DNA from: Thermocrinis ruber
GTDB taxonomy: Bacteria; Aquificota; Aquificia; Aquificales; Aquificaceae
Direction of reading: 5' to 3'
DNA: 64,000 nucleotides
Assembly (NCBI RefSeq): GCF_000512735.1
Contig: NZ_CP007028.1
Location: 62,001-126,000, forward strand
Of the stretch, positions 36,514 to 47,400 are shown in pieces (within the stretch, counting starts at the first letter, position 1; each line of letters begins with the position of its first letter). The notes under the pieces were generated by a model. It saw nothing but the letters and a program-made list of their open reading frames with translations. It did no database searches and was not told where the DNA came from. The position numbers and the translations under genes are program-made.

Positions 36514-37186
36514 GCTGAACTACCTTTTTTAAGTCCTCTGTGAATTCTTTGTCGGCGGAGGGATTTCTTAGCACATAAGCGGGATGATAAGTCAAGAAAA
36601 CCTTTATGCTTGGGTTGTAAGGGTATGGGAAGACCTGTCCCCTGTATTTAGTGATAGGATACTCCTTCCCAAGAATGCCCTTCATGGCGGTTGAGCCCAG
36701 ACAAACCAAAAGCTTGGGTTTTATTATTTCTATCTCCTTTCTAAGATAAGGAAGGCAGGTCATCATCTCCTCCCTTGTGGGCGTCCTGTTTCCGGGTGGT
36801 CTTGATTTTACCACATTGGTGATATAAACCTTTTCCCTCTTTAGCCCCACCTGTTCCAATTTGCTGTTTAAGTACTGTCCTGCCCTTCCCACAAAGGGTC
36901 TTTTTAGCTTGTCTTCTTCTTCTCCGGGCGCCTCCCCTATAAAGACCACCGGGGAGTTTGGGTCTCCCTCTCCGAAAACATAGCCACTGGCACCTTCATA
37001 GAGAATACATTTTCTTTCCTCTTCCATCTGTTGGTAAAGCTTCCTCAAAAGCTCAGCCTTATCTTCCTTTTCCTCCTTGATAGGCTCTTCACGCTTTTCT
37101 TCCGTTGTATCTTCCGTTATATAAACCTCGTCAAAGCCAAGCTCCCTTAATGCACTTGCAGTGGCGATTAGCTTTCTCAGGCTCAT
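36497..37186 (-). CDS. udg: Family 4 uracil-DNA glycosylase lacking two Fe-S ligands
   Basis: Removes uracil from DNA, important where heat drives cytosine deamination. The 229 residues include an N-terminal acidic lead of about 50, the active-site motif GEAPGEEED (84-92), RPFVGRAGQYL, the SRPPGNRTPT loop and HPAYVLRNP (from 201). Family 4 enzymes normally hold a 4Fe-4S cluster with four Cys (CxxC, KCRPP, and a later C). Here Cys60 and Cys144 are present, but the first position is Glu57 and the KCRPP Cys is Ser128. It overlaps cmk by four bases. Confidence 0.9.
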   Translation of the reverse strand: MSLRKLIATASALRELGFDEVYITEDTTEEKREEPIKEEKEDKAELLRKLYQQMEEERKCILYEGASGYVFGEGDPNSPVVFIGEAPGEEEDKLKRPFVGRAGQYLNSKLEQVGLKREKVYITNVVKSRPPGNRTPTREEMMTCLPYLRKEIEIIKPKLLVCLGSTAMKGILGKEYPITKYRGQVFPYPYNPSIKVFLTYHPAYVLRNPSADKEFTEDLKKVVQLISQA

Positions 37187-37827
37187 CTTTCCTTGATTAT
37201 GCTGAGTATGTATTCAAGCACCTCTTCCACCCTTTTGTTGGTGGTATCTATTATAAGGGCATCCTCTGCGGGTTTGAAAGGATACAGCGGGCGGTTGGCA
37301 TCCCTGTAGTCCCTCTCTTGGATGGCTTTTAGAATATCCTCATAAGAAACATCCATACCCCTTTCCTTTAGCTCCAAGTATCTCCTCCTTGCCCTTTCCT
37401 CTGGCGACGCGGTGATGAAGAATTTGTAATCCGCCTGTGGGAATATGTGGGTGCCCACATCCCTGCCCTCACCTACCACTTGGGAAGACCCCACCAACTC
37501 TCTAAAAAACTTTATCATCCTTTCCCTAAAGGCGGGCACTTCTCCCAAAAGGGATGCATACCTTCCCACCTCCTCTCCTCTTAATTCCTCAGATAGCCTT
37601 TTTCCCTTCCAATACACTTCGGTTTTTCCCACATCAATAACAACCTTGAAATCCTCTTTAAAAAGCTCATCCGGTGGTAGTTCTATGGTTCCCCTTTTAT
37701 AGGCTATGTAACCAAAGAATCTGTAAAGAAGCCCCGTTTCTAAGTACGGAATTCCAAGTCTCTGGGATAAAAGTCTTGCAATGGTGCTTTTGCCACTGGC
37801 GGAGGGTCCATCTATGGCTATTTTCAT
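37183..37827 (-). CDS. cmk: Cytidylate kinase
   Basis: Phosphorylates CMP and dCMP with ATP. A 214-residue P-loop kinase with IAIDGPSASGKSTIARLL at the N-terminus, YLETGLLYR, the GRDVGTHIFPQADYKFFITASPEERARRR signature, and the lid region ERDYRDANRPLYPFKPAEDALIIDTT. The start overlaps the pilT stop (ATGA). Confidence 0.95.
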   Translation of the reverse strand: MKIAIDGPSASGKSTIARLLSQRLGIPYLETGLLYRFFGYIAYKRGTIELPPDELFKEDFKVVIDVGKTEVYWKGKRLSEELRGEEVGRYASLLGEVPAFRERMIKFFRELVGSSQVVGEGRDVGTHIFPQADYKFFITASPEERARRRYLELKERGMDVSYEDILKAIQERDYRDANRPLYPFKPAEDALIIDTTNKRVEEVLEYILSIIKER

Positions 37828-38927
37828 CAGAAGTAGCCCCTTCCACCGGCAGAAATACCTTTTAGCTTGATCTCCATATCCGTAGGCTTGTTGGCGTAAG
37901 CGATAGCGGTGTTGAAATCTATGATGCCCTTCCTGTATAGCTCTTCTAGGTGTTGGTCAAAGGTCTGTGTGCCATAAACAGGTCTTCCTTTCTCTAGTAG
38001 CATTGGGATCTCATCAGTCTTCGTGGGATCTAAAATGCACTCCTTGATTGATGCGGTGTTTATCAAAACCTCCACCGCAGGAACAACACCCGTTCTATCC
38101 GCCCTTGGCACCAACCTTTGGGAAAAAACTGCCACCAAAGTCTCCGCTAATTGAACCCTTATTTGCTCCCTAACCTCTAAGTTGAACAGCCCGATAAATC
38201 TGTTTATTGTCTCCTTTGCATCCAGAGTGTGCAAGGTGGAAAGAACCAAGTGTCCCGTCTCTGCAGCCTGAAGGGCTATCATGGCGGTCTCTGTATCCCT
38301 TATCTCACCTACAAATATAATATCCGGGTCCTCTCTGAGTGCAGCCCTTAGCCCCTTCGCAAAGGAAGAGGTGTCTATTCCCACCTCCCGTTGGACTATA
38401 TAACTCTTTTCGTCTTTGAAGAGATATTCAATTGGATCCTCTATGGTGATTATGGTAGCTTCTTTCCTAAGGTTTATTTCATTGATCAGAGAGGCTATGC
38501 TTGTAGATTTCCCTGAACCTGTGGGACCCGTAACCAATATTAGGCCTTTTGTGTTTTCCAAAACTATCCTTCTCATAACCTCGGGCAGGTTTAAAGATTC
38601 AAAGGGAGGCACTGAATAAGGTATAACCCGAAAGGCCATACCTATGGAGCCCCTCTGTTTGTATATATTCACACGAAACCTTGATACGCCCCTTAGGGAG
38701 TAAGAGGTGTCCGTCTCGCCCAGCTCTTCAAACTCGGCCATTTTTTTCACGTTTTTTCCTATGATCTCTTCCACAAAGCTTGCCATCATCCTATCATCTA
38801 TAGGATGAACATCCTCCATACGGACTAAGCCTTTCTTCTTGATTCTCAGTACGGGTAAAGAACCAACCTTTAAATGAATGTCCGATGCGCCAAGCTCAAC
38901 CGCCCTCTTGAGTATCAGTGCCAGCAA
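37827..38927 (-). CDS. pilT: Type IV pilus retraction ATPase PilT
   Basis: Hexameric ATPase that powers pilus retraction (twitching motility, DNA uptake). The 366 residues hold the N-terminal PAS-like domain ([12 protein letters not shown]), Walker [11 protein letters not shown], the Asp box [10 protein letters not shown], Walker [16 protein letters not shown], and the His box [11 protein letters not shown]. The start is a TTG inside the 3' end of recA with a clear Shine-Dalgarno (GGAGGT, 8 bases away), giving a 32-base overlap. No other pilus gene is in the window. Confidence 0.95.
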   Translation of the reverse strand: MLALILKRAVELGASDIHLKVGSLPVLRIKKKGLVRMEDVHPIDDRMMASFVEEIIGKNVKKMAEFEELGETDTSYSLRGVSRFRVNIYKQRGSIGMAFRVIPYSVPPFESLNLPEVMRRIVLENTKGLILVTGPTGSGKSTSIASLINEINLRKEATIITIEDPIEYLFKDEKSYIVQREVGIDTSSFAKGLRAALREDPDIIFVGEIRDTETAMIALQAAETGHLVLSTLHTLDAKETINRFIGLFNLEVREQIRVQLAETLVAVFSQRLVPRADRTGVVPAVEVLINTASIKECILDPTKTDEIPMLLEKGRPVYGTQTFDQHLEELYRKGIIDFNTAIAYANKPTDMEIKLKGISAGGRGYF

Positions 38928-39930
38928 TCTTTGCCACCTCCCTTACCCTTTTTTCTATCTCTTGGGCAAGTTCAGGGTTTTCTTGCAAAAATTTCTTTGC
39001 TTGGTCCCTACCTTGTCCAAGCCTTATCTCTCCGTAGCTATACCACGCTCCGCTTTTCTTGATAACACCCAACTCTGATGCGGTATCAATGAGGTCGCAT
39101 AGCTTGCATATTCCCTCTCCGTATATCATGTCAAACTCTGCCTCTCTGAAGGGTGGTGCCAGCTTGTTCTTCACCACCTTTACCCTTACCCTGCTACCTA
39201 TTCTGCTATCCCCTTCCTTTGCGTCTCCAATCCTTCTAACGTCCAACCTCATGTCCGCAAAGAACTTCAGAGCCCTTCCACCGGGCGTGGTTTCTGGGTT
39301 TCCAAACATAACACCGATCTTTTCCCTCAACTGGTTGATGAATATTACCGCAGCGTTGGCGTTGTGGGCTAAGCTCTTTAGCTTTCTGAGTGCCTGAGCC
39401 ATCAGTCTTGCCTGCTTTCCCACATGGGCTTCTCCGATCTCTCCCTCCAGCTCGTCCTTTGGCACCAGCGCAGCCACGGAGTCTATCACGATCACATCCA
39501 CCGCCCCGCTTCTGAGCAGACTCTCTGCTATTTCTAAGGCTTGTTCTCCATAATCTGGCTGAGAAATGTAGAGGTTATCCAAATCAACCCCGATTTTTTG
39601 GGCATACTTGGGATCAAGGGCATGCTCTGCGTCTATGAAAACCGCAATGCCACCTCTCTTTTGGGCTTCCGCTATCACATGCAAGGCTAAAGTTGTCTTG
39701 CCCGAAGACTCTGGTCCAAAAATTTCTATTATCTTACCCTTGGGTATTCCGCCCACACCAGTGGCTATATCCAGGGCAAGGGAGCCTGTGGGAATAGCCT
39801 CCACCTTTACCCTTTCCGCACTTCTCAGTGGCATTATGCTACCTTTACCAAAGCGCCTCTCTATGGAGGCTAACGCACTTTCTAAGGCTTTCCTCTTTTC
39901 CAAAATTTCCTTTTGCTGTTCCTCTATCAT
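38896..39930 (-). CDS. recA: RecA recombinase
   Basis: DNA strand-exchange ATPase and SOS co-protease. From the ATG at 39930 it has 344 residues, the normal size. Features are the start of the core [11 protein letters not shown], Walker [10 protein letters not shown], the Walker B region [13 protein letters not shown], loop L1 [22 protein letters not shown], loop L2 [22 protein letters not shown]. No intein is present. A TAAGAT box (39939-39944) ends eight bases before the ATG, so it may have its own promoter besides readthrough from gatC. No LexA box was recognised. Confidence 0.97.
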   Translation of the reverse strand: MIEEQQKEILEKRKALESALASIERRFGKGSIMPLRSAERVKVEAIPTGSLALDIATGVGGIPKGKIIEIFGPESSGKTTLALHVIAEAQKRGGIAVFIDAEHALDPKYAQKIGVDLDNLYISQPDYGEQALEIAESLLRSGAVDVIVIDSVAALVPKDELEGEIGEAHVGKQARLMAQALRKLKSLAHNANAAVIFINQLREKIGVMFGNPETTPGGRALKFFADMRLDVRRIGDAKEGDSRIGSRVRVKVVKNKLAPPFREAEFDMIYGEGICKLCDLIDTASELGVIKKSGAWYSYGEIRLGQGRDQAKKFLQENPELAQEIEKRVREVAKIAGTDTQEGG

Positions 39931-39955
39931 AAGTTTTAATCTTAACACTCTGGGA

Positions 39956-40240
39956 TTAAAGTTCAAGTATTTTTGGCACCACAAAAAAGCCATTTTCCCT
40001 TTCGGGTGCGTTCGCCAAAGCTTTCTCCTGGGAAAACTCCCTTTTGGGAATATCTTCCCTCAGAGGTGTTCCCTCCTGTCCATACCACACCGCATCCACT
40101 CCCTCTGTGTTAACCTCGTTCAGCTGATTAACAAACTCCAATATACTCAGAAGTTGTTTTCCTATGGTTTCTTTCTCTTCCTCTGTTAGCTTCAACCTTG
40201 CCAACTGGGCAACCTTTTCTACCACATCTTCCTTTAGCAT
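39956..40240 (-). CDS. gatC: Asp-tRNA(Asn)/Glu-tRNA(Gln) amidotransferase subunit C
   Basis: Small (94 residues) subunit that holds GatA and GatB together in the transamidase. Typical features are [18 protein letters not shown] at the N-terminus, [13 protein letters not shown] and the [20 protein letters not shown] stretch. The other subunits lie elsewhere, as is usual in this group. It overlaps yjbQ by seven bases. Confidence 0.93.
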   Translation of the reverse strand: MLKEDVVEKVAQLARLKLTEEEKETIGKQLLSILEFVNQLNEVNTEGVDAVWYGQEGTPLREDIPKREFSQEKALANAPERENGFFVVPKILEL

Positions 40241-40632
40241 GGGATAACCTTTATTATAATCTTTCTTTCCCTTGGACCGTCAAATTCTGCCAAGAATATG
40301 GACTCCCAAGTGCCAAGGGTAAGCTCTCCATCCTCTATGGGTACCACCCTTGAGTTGCCTATTATACTGCTCCTTATGTGGGCAGCGGAGTTTCCTTCTG
40401 CGTGGGCGTAGTTTGGATCGCTCCAAGGGATCAGCCTTTCTAAAGCATAGGAAATATCCCTTATCACATCCGGGTCCGCCCCCTCGTTTATAAAAACCGC
40501 ACAGGTAGTATGAGGTACATATATCAAACAAAGACCGGATTTTACCCCTGATTTTTTAACCTCTTCTTTGACCATATGAGTTATATTCACAAAACTTGTC
40601 CTTTTGGTAGTCCTAACCTTTAGCACACTCAT
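40234..40632 (-). CDS. yjbQ: YjbQ (UPF0047) family protein
   Basis: A 132-residue beta-sandwich protein of the YjbQ family. Conserved stretches are CLIYVPHTTCAVFINEGADPDV, HAEGNSAAHIRSSIIG and LTLGTWESIFLAEFDGPRERKI. The conserved His and Asp residues are those linked to weak thiamine-phosphate synthase activity in the family. The true function is unsettled. It overlaps both neighbours and belongs to the long minus-strand run. Confidence 0.93.
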   Translation of the reverse strand: MSVLKVRTTKRTSFVNITHMVKEEVKKSGVKSGLCLIYVPHTTCAVFINEGADPDVIRDISYALERLIPWSDPNYAHAEGNSAAHIRSSIIGNSRVVPIEDGELTLGTWESIFLAEFDGPRERKIIIKVIPC

Positions 40633-41117
40633 TCTTTAATAGATATTTTAAAAATACACTTTTCGTGTCCCTGCGCAGCGCATGCGGTTTCTTTTACTTC
40701 TACTTTTTTACCCAAAAGCTCACTTAAAAAGCCGGAAAAAAAGCCAGCCATTGGCTCACAGACGGGCTTTTTACTACTTCCCACCGCCTCCACTAAGATG
40801 GAACCCTCCACCCTTATTTCCATGGCATCTATGTCAAACTCAAAAACATCTATAAGCCTTGAGGATTCTGCGATCACCGTTAGAATTTCCAAAGCCTCGT
40901 CCAACCGGTCGGTTATCACTCCGTACCTTTCCTTTAGGATTTTGGCACCCTTTTTTCCACCGTATTCGGTAGCTTTTTTAATAAGCTTATCTATGCCCAA
41001 GTTTGAAAACTTGTATATGTCTCTGTATCCGTCAATGAGTGCAGCCCTGTGCACCAAGACGGATTCCCTTTCTATGGCTTCCGCCAACGCCCTAAACTTA
41101 TCTCCCAAAGGTTCCAT
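40629..41117 (-). CDS. V4R-domain protein (4-vinyl reductase family)
   Basis: A 162-residue protein. The C-terminal half matches the V4R domain: CEPMAGFFSGFLSELLG, KVEVKETACAAQGHEKCIF, with Cys in the ETAC and KCIF positions typical of the small-molecule- or metal-binding V4R fold. The N-terminal half is helical and unassigned. V4R domains occur in bacteriochlorophyll reductase subunits, in regulators and in trafficking proteins, so the role here is open. It overlaps yjbQ by four bases and follows galE by 47 bases. Confidence 0.78.
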   Translation of the reverse strand: MEPLGDKFRALAEAIERESVLVHRAALIDGYRDIYKFSNLGIDKLIKKATEYGGKKGAKILKERYGVITDRLDEALEILTVIAESSRLIDVFEFDIDAMEIRVEGSILVEAVGSSKKPVCEPMAGFFSGFLSELLGKKVEVKETACAAQGHEKCIFKISIKE

Positions 41118-41164
41118 CTTATGCTCCTAAGCTTTTATTCCAAGGTGCTCAAGAACATAGTTTA

Positions 41165-42151
41165 TCACAAACATGCCTTATAAGTATAGTTCTTCTCCCA
41201 ATTCCATGCGGTTTTGATTATGAACTCCAGGTCGTCGTATTTGGGAGTCCATCCCACCAGAGTTTTTAGCTTTGTGGCATCAGCCACCACCTGAGGAAGG
41301 TCTCCCGGTCTTCTGTCCGCATAGACCACCTTAAAGTCTACGCCCGTCACCTTTTTTACAGTTTCTATAACCTCCAACACCGAGTAGCCCCTTCCATAGC
41401 CCACATTAAACACATCGCTCTCTCCACCGTTCATAAGGTAATCCAGAACATCCAAGTGGGCTTGGCAAAGGTCCATTACATGGATGTAGTCCCTTATTCC
41501 TGTCCCGTCGTGGGTTGGATAATCTGTGCCATAAACCTCTATGTAAGGCAACTCACCCTTTGCGGTCTTCAGCGCCCTTAGGATGAGATGTGTGGGATTT
41601 TTGCTCACCTGTCCTATTTTCCCATCTGGGTCTGCACCCGCCACGTTGAAGTATCTGAGTATTCCATACTTTATACCTTCTGCCCTTCCAAAGTCCTTTA
41701 TAGCTTGCTCCGAAAATAGCTTACTCCAGCCGTAGGGACTTATAGGGTTTGTAGGGTCTGTTTCTTTGACGGGAACCCTCTCGGGAATACCATAAACTGC
41801 CGCAGTGGAGGAAAAGATCAAATACTTTACCTTTGCCCTCTTCATAGCCTGCAATAGGTTCAACGTGCCGTAAAAGTTGTTCTCGTAATAAAGCAAGGGC
41901 TTTTCCACGCTTTCAGGCACCACCACCTTTGCGGAAAAGTGCATAACCACATCGGGTTTGAAGTCCAAAAGCACCTCTTCTATCTGCTTGTAGTTCAAAA
42001 GGTCTCCCACCACTAACTGGCGGTTTATGACTGCCCACTCGTGACCGTTGGAAAGGTTATCAAAGGTTAAAACCTCATGTCCTTTTTCCACCAAAAGCTT
42101 TACCATGTGGGAACCAATGTAGCCAGCCCCTCCAGTCACTAAAACCTTCAT
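41165..42151 (-). CDS. galE: UDP-glucose 4-epimerase GalE
   Basis: Short-chain dehydrogenase-type epimerase of 328 residues. It shows the NAD-binding motif VTGGAGYIGSHMV, the FDNLSNGHEWAV segment typical of GalE, the catalytic Ser/Tyr (SSTAAVYG, YGWSK), and VFNVGYGRGYSVLEVI. It makes UDP-galactose for surface polysaccharide. It overlaps the upstream epimerase gene by four bases. Confidence 0.93.
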   Translation of the reverse strand: MKVLVTGGAGYIGSHMVKLLVEKGHEVLTFDNLSNGHEWAVINRQLVVGDLLNYKQIEEVLLDFKPDVVMHFSAKVVVPESVEKPLLYYENNFYGTLNLLQAMKRAKVKYLIFSSTAAVYGIPERVPVKETDPTNPISPYGWSKLFSEQAIKDFGRAEGIKYGILRYFNVAGADPDGKIGQVSKNPTHLILRALKTAKGELPYIEVYGTDYPTHDGTGIRDYIHVMDLCQAHLDVLDYLMNGGESDVFNVGYGRGYSVLEVIETVKKVTGVDFKVVYADRRPGDLPQVVADATKLKTLVGWTPKYDDLEFIIKTAWNWEKNYTYKACL

Positions 42152-43113
42152 AGCTTTATATCCTTAAGCCAATGCCAGTTTTCTTTAAACCAATCAACAG
42201 TTCGCCTGATGCCCTCTTCTAAGGAAACCTTTGATTGCCAGCCCAAAAGCTCCTTTGCCTTTGTTATGTCTGCCCAGGTAGCCTTTAGGTCCGCCTTATG
42301 AAACTCCCTGTTTTCTACTCTCGCGGTTTTGCCCGTGAACTTTTCTATAAGCCCTATCACCTCCGATAACTTGTGAGGTTGGTTGTTGCCAAGGTTTATT
42401 ATTTCATAGCCCAAGGGCTTTAGGGCTAATATGGTCCCCTCCGCAATGTCGTCTATGTAAGTAAAATCCCTGCTCTGAGAACCATCTCCAAAGACTTCCA
42501 AAGGTTTTTCTTCCATGATACACTTTATGAACCTAAAAACGCTCATATCCGGCCTTCCCGCAGGACCGTAGACGGTAAAGTATCTAACCACAGAAACATC
42601 TATGCCATAGAGGTAGTGATAGGTGTAGGCAATTACCTCCGCAGATTTCTTTGAGGCGGCGTAGGGAGAAATGGGTGTATTGACCGGCAGGTCCTCTTTG
42701 AAGGGCATGGGCTGTCCCGCGTAAAGGGAAGAGGTGGACGCAAGCACAAACTTTGGCACACCGTAGTTTTTGCAAAGCTCCAGAAGGTTCAAAGTGCCCA
42801 AGGCGTTGGTGGTAAAATAAACAAAGGGATTTTCCAGAGATGCCCTAACTCCCGCCCTTGCAGCCTCGTTTATCACCGCATCAAAGGAGTATTTCTTAAA
42901 AACACCCTCCAAAAACTCAAGGTTTTCTATGTCTCCCTGATAAAAGGTGAAATTTTTGTGGGCCTTTAGGTCTTCAAGGCGATATTCCTTCAGTCTAACA
43001 TCGTAGTAATCGTTGAGGTTGTCTATGCCTACTACCTGATGCCCCTCCTCCAAAAGTCTTTTTGACACACGCCAGCCTATAAAACCAGCACAGCCAGTTA
43101 CTAATATGTGCAT
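42148..43113 (-). CDS. NAD-dependent nucleotide-sugar epimerase, UDP-glucuronate 4-epimerase-like
   Basis: An extended SDR protein of 321 residues with VTGCAGFIGWRVSKRLL, VVGIDNLNDYYDVRLKEYRL (the ID-NLNDYYD string is typical of UDP-glucuronate epimerases), catalytic STSSLYAG and YAASKKS, and VVRYFTVYGPAGRPDM. With galE and plsC it points to envelope glycan and lipid synthesis. The exact sugar is inferred from the motif only. Confidence 0.88.
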   Translation of the reverse strand: MHILVTGCAGFIGWRVSKRLLEEGHQVVGIDNLNDYYDVRLKEYRLEDLKAHKNFTFYQGDIENLEFLEGVFKKYSFDAVINEAARAGVRASLENPFVYFTTNALGTLNLLELCKNYGVPKFVLASTSSLYAGQPMPFKEDLPVNTPISPYAASKKSAEVIAYTYHYLYGIDVSVVRYFTVYGPAGRPDMSVFRFIKCIMEEKPLEVFGDGSQSRDFTYIDDIAEGTILALKPLGYEIINLGNNQPHKLSEVIGLIEKFTGKTARVENREFHKADLKATWADITKAKELLGWQSKVSLEEGIRRTVDWFKENWHWLKDIKL

Positions 43114-43141
43114 ATTAGGGAAGGTATTATAAACTCCATTC

Positions 43142-43774
43142 TTAGTTTTTGAAATGACTCAAAGCTTTTATTTCCTCCATTATTTTGATGGCTACCTCCT
43201 TGTAGTTTTTCTCATGGGAATAATCTTTTGGTTTTCCTATGAACACCCTTATTTTGGCTCCCAGTTTTGGAAAGCTCTTGCCCCTTGGCATAACCTTATC
43301 GGTGCCATCTATATAGACTGGCAGGACTTTCTTTTTGCTCTTTATAGCCAAAAGGCCTACGCCCGGCTTGGGTCTGAGAAACTGTCCAGGCTCTGCCCTT
43401 GAGCCCTCCGGAAATATGCATACCTTACAGCCCCTCTCCAAAAGCTCAAGGACTGTGCTCAAAGCTTGCACGTCTCCCGCACCTCTCTTTATTGGAATAG
43501 CTCCCATATGGGAGATCAGCTTGCCAAAGATGGGGATTTTAAAGAGTTCCTCCTTTGCCACAAATATCAAGGGCTCGGGAAATACTGCGTTCAGGACGGG
43601 AGGGTCCAAGTGGCTTCTGTGGTTGGACGCCACTATGCAAGGCTCAGATGGAATATTCTCCAAGCCAAAGACCTCTATCTTAAAGACCGCTTTAAAGACG
43701 GGCTTTACCACAGGGCAAAGGGGCTTGAGAACATAGTTGGCAAAAAAGCTTTTTATGCATGGATGTCTTTTCAT
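43142..43774 (-). CDS. plsC: 1-acyl-sn-glycerol-3-phosphate acyltransferase (PlsC family)
   Basis: A 210-residue membrane-associated acyltransferase making phosphatidic acid. The catalytic HX4D motif is in [10 protein letters not shown], followed by [14 protein letters not shown], and the substrate-binding [10 protein letters not shown]. The start overlaps the end of the endonuclease V gene by four bases. It is followed by a 28-base gap before the epimerase. Confidence 0.92.
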   Translation of the reverse strand: MKRHPCIKSFFANYVLKPLCPVVKPVFKAVFKIEVFGLENIPSEPCIVASNHRSHLDPPVLNAVFPEPLIFVAKEELFKIPIFGKLISHMGAIPIKRGAGDVQALSTVLELLERGCKVCIFPEGSRAEPGQFLRPKPGVGLLAIKSKKKVLPVYIDGTDKVMPRGKSFPKLGAKIRVFIGKPKDYSHEKNYKEVAIKIMEEIKALSHFKN

Positions 43775-44421
43775 ACTGACTTCCTCACCTTTTGCAAAAG
43801 GTTGTGGGCAAGACGGGTGGGCTCCGGTATGCGATACAAAGATGTCTTTAAAACCAGTTCAAGGGCAGTGTTCAAGCTGATCATGTGTCCTGGGGACACG
43901 TAAATGGGTGCAGTGTTGTCCTTTGTTCTGAGTACTGCACCTACCACCCTTCCCCTGTAGTGGATGGGCGAAAAACTTCCACGCTTTGGGGGAGGTTCTT
44001 GTGCCTTTCCCACCAGGATCGTTTTTGCTACCCCTACAGTAGGCGTGTTTGTTTCCACACCAAAGTGGGACGCTATACCGCAACCCCTCGGATGAGCAAT
44101 ACCCTGCCCGTCTATAAAATAGACATCTGCCTTTACCTTTGCCTCCTTATAAAGCTCCAACATCAAAGGCATTTCCCTAAAGGCTAAGAAGGTAGGAATG
44201 TAAGGAAAATCCACCATGCCTTCCACCACCTTTTGATAGATGGGCCTTAGGCTTTTGAGCTCCAACACCACCAAACTTGCCCAAGCCCTGGTGGGTGTTT
44301 TCTTTATGTCTTCAAAGGTCAGGTCCATTCCACCCACCAGCTCAAGCTTCTCAAATCTATCCTCCAGGACAACCCTCTTTGAACAGTCTAACTGAATTTT
44401 TTCCAATTCTCTTAAGTCCAT
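43771..44421 (-). CDS. nfi: Endonuclease V
   Basis: Cuts DNA near deoxyinosine and other deaminated bases. The length is 216 residues. Family motifs are GGMDLTF (catalytic Asp), [34 protein letters not shown] (second catalytic Asp), and [16 protein letters not shown]. Together with the uracil glycosylase at the other end of this minus-strand run it covers deamination damage, a heavy load at high temperature. It is the first gene of the run and is divergent from dnaE. Confidence 0.94.
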   Translation of the reverse strand: MDLRELEKIQLDCSKRVVLEDRFEKLELVGGMDLTFEDIKKTPTRAWASLVVLELKSLRPIYQKVVEGMVDFPYIPTFLAFREMPLMLELYKEAKVKADVYFIDGQGIAHPRGCGIASHFGVETNTPTVGVAKTILVGKAQEPPPKRGSFSPIHYRGRVVGAVLRTKDNTAPIYVSPGHMISLNTALELVLKTSLYRIPEPTRLAHNLLQKVRKSV

Positions 44422-44487
44422 TGGGTAATAATAATTGTATTGGAGCTTTAACTGGAGGGGACCACTTTTGGGTTATGCTATATAAAC

Positions 44488-47400
44488 ATGACGGACTTTG
44501 TGCATTTACACCTGCACACCCAATACTCTCTCCTTGACGGGGCTATAAAGATAAAGGATCTGGCAAGCAAGGCTAAAGAGTTTGGCTACTCAGCAGTTGC
44601 CATCACAGACCACGGAAACCTATTCGGGATCTTGGACTTTTACAAGAGCATGAAGGAACATGGTATAAAGCCCCTTTTGGGTATGGAAGCCTACTTTACC
44701 ACGGGTTCTCGCTTTGACAGGAAAGGTAAGGGCTCAGAGGACAACATTACCGATAGATACAATCACCACCTTATCCTGATTGCCAAAAACGACGTGGGGC
44801 TAAAAAATATATACAAGCTCTCTTCCCTTGCCTTCAAGGAGGGCTTTTACTATAAACCAAGAATAGACTACGAGCTCCTTTCAAAATACTCGGAGGGCTT
44901 AATAGCTATAACCGCATGCCTCAAAGGTGTGCCTACTTATTACGCCAGCATAGGAGATGTCCAAAAGGCAGAGGATTGGGTAAAGAAATTTAAGGATATA
45001 TTCGGAGAAGACCTGTACCTTGAGCTTCAGGTAAACTCACTTCCGGAGCAGGAGGTTGCCAACAGGAATTTGATAGAAATAGGCAAGAAGTTGGGAGTTA
45101 AGCTCGTAGCTACAGGGGATGCCCACTACCTACTGCCGGAGGACCGTATAGCCCATCAGGTGCTTATGGCAGTGCAGATGAAGAAAACTCTGAACGAGCT
45201 TCAAAGGACCGAATTCAAATGCGCCAACGAATACCTACACTTTGCCAGCCCACAGGAGATGTGGGAGAGGTTCAAAGGAAAGTTTGACGGATGGGAAAAG
45301 GCTTTGCTAAACACCTTGGAGGTAGCCGAAAAGTGCCAAGATAGGTTTGAAGTGCTTGAAAATAAAGGCTATCTTCTCCCAAGCTTTTCTGAAAACTCCT
45401 CAGAGGCTGAGCTATTAAAGGAGCTTGCCGTAAAGGGACTTAGACAGAGAATTGAGCAAGGGCTTGCCAAGGATTCCAAAGAATACTGGGACAGGCTTGA
45501 GTATGAACTCAGCGTGGTAGAAAAGATGGGCTTTGCGGGATATTTCCTGATTGTGCAGGACTTTATAAACTGGGCTAAGGGACAGAAAATTCCCGTAGGT
45601 CCGGGCAGGGGTTCAGCGGCGGGTTCTTTGCTTGCCTTTGCCCTTGGCATAACTGACGTGGATCCCATAAAGCACGGACTACTCTTTGAGAGATTTTTAA
45701 ACCCCGAAAGGGTATCCATGCCAGACATAGACGTGGACTTTTGCATGGAAAACAGGGACAGGGTATTGGAGTATGTAAGGGAAAAATACGGTGCAGAGAA
45801 CACAGCCAAGATCATCACCTACAATGTGATGAAGGCAAAGCAAACCTTGAGGGACACCGCCCGGGCTTTGGGACTTCCCTACTCAGAGGCGGACAAATTG
45901 GCGAAGCTCATACCCCCGGGAGATGTGCAAGGCACTTGGCTATCCTTGGAGGAAATGCTACTGACACCCATAGAGGAGCTCCTTGAAAAATACGGAAAGC
46001 ACAGAACCGATATTGAAATCAACGCAAAGAAGTTAAGAAAGCTTGCCCAAGAAAACCCAGAGATTAAAAAGCTTTTGGAAATTGCTTTACGTTTGGAAGG
46101 CTTAACAAGGCATACATCCCTCCATGCAGCGGGCGTGGTTATATCTCCCGTTCCCTTGGAGGAGCTTGTACCCCTTTACTACGATGACGGAGAGCTCGCC
46201 ACCCAGTTTGATATGGTAAAGCTTGAAGAGGTTGGGCTAGTAAAGATGGACTTCTTGGGTCTCAAGACCCTCACAGAGCTTGAGAAGATACGTCAAATGG
46301 TGGCACAAAGGCACGGAAAGGAGATAGAGTTTTTAAAACTTCCCTTGGATGATCCAAAGGTCTATGAACTTTTGAAGAAGGGACTTACCTCCGGCGTCTT
46401 TCAGTTGGAAAGTAGCGGTATGAAGAACCTATTAAAGAGGCTTGAGCCGGACAGCTTTGACGATATAGTGGCAGTTTTAGCCCTATACAGACCTGGACCA
46501 CTCAAAAGCGGTCTGGTGGACAGCTACATAAACAGAAAGCACGGAAGGGAGCCGATAGAGTATCCATTCCCAGAACTTGAGCCCATCTTAAAAGAAACCT
46601 ACGGTGTTTGGGTCTATCAGGAGCAGATAATGAAGGCGTCCCAAATATTGGCAGGATTTACTCCGGGTGAAGCAGACACATTGCGTAAAGCCATAGGAAA
46701 GAAGAAAAAGGAAGTTATGCAGGAGATGAGGGAAAAATTTATAAAAGGTGCAGTTGAAAGGGGCTACCCAGAGAAAAAGATCGTAGAGCTTTGGGAAGAC
46801 ATAGAAAAATTTGCCAGCTACTCCTTCAACAAATCCCACTCCGTAGCCTATGGCTACCTTTCTTACTGGACCGCATACATGAAGGTGTACTATCCTGAGG
46901 AGTTCTTTGCTGTAAAGTTCTCAATGGAAAAATCCGACAGGAAGTTTATAAACCTAATAAACGATGCAAGAACGAACTTTGGAATACAAATACTACCACC
47001 GGATATAAACAAAAGCGACGCAGACTTTGTCATAGAGGATAGGAAAAAGATCAGGTTCGGCTTTGCAAGGATAAAGGGTGTGGGAGAGGAAACCGCCAGG
47101 CTTATAGTGTCAAAGAGAAATGGTAGGTGGAAGAGCCTTGCGGACTTTGTTAAAAGTGTAAAGGTGAATAAAAAGGTCTTGGAAGCCCTAATAAAGGCAG
47201 GTGCCTTTGACTTTACCGGAATGTCAAGGGCGGAAATGCTCTCTAAGCTATCCGAAAAGGACAGCCTCTATACCACAAGAGGGCTCTTTCAAACAGCTCA
47301 AAAGGTCCAAGAGGACTACTCCAAGTATGAAAGAGAGGTACTTGGCTTTTACCTTGCCCAGCATCCTCTGGACCCATACGAAAGGCTACTTAACGGAAAA

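Noticed and set aside
38896-39930. Intein in RecA, DnaE or NrdA
   Set aside because: All three have normal lengths and uninterrupted motifs.
39608-40189. 193-codon open frame on the plus strand over recA and gatC
   Set aside because: It crosses two well-identified genes on the other strand with no coding character of its own.
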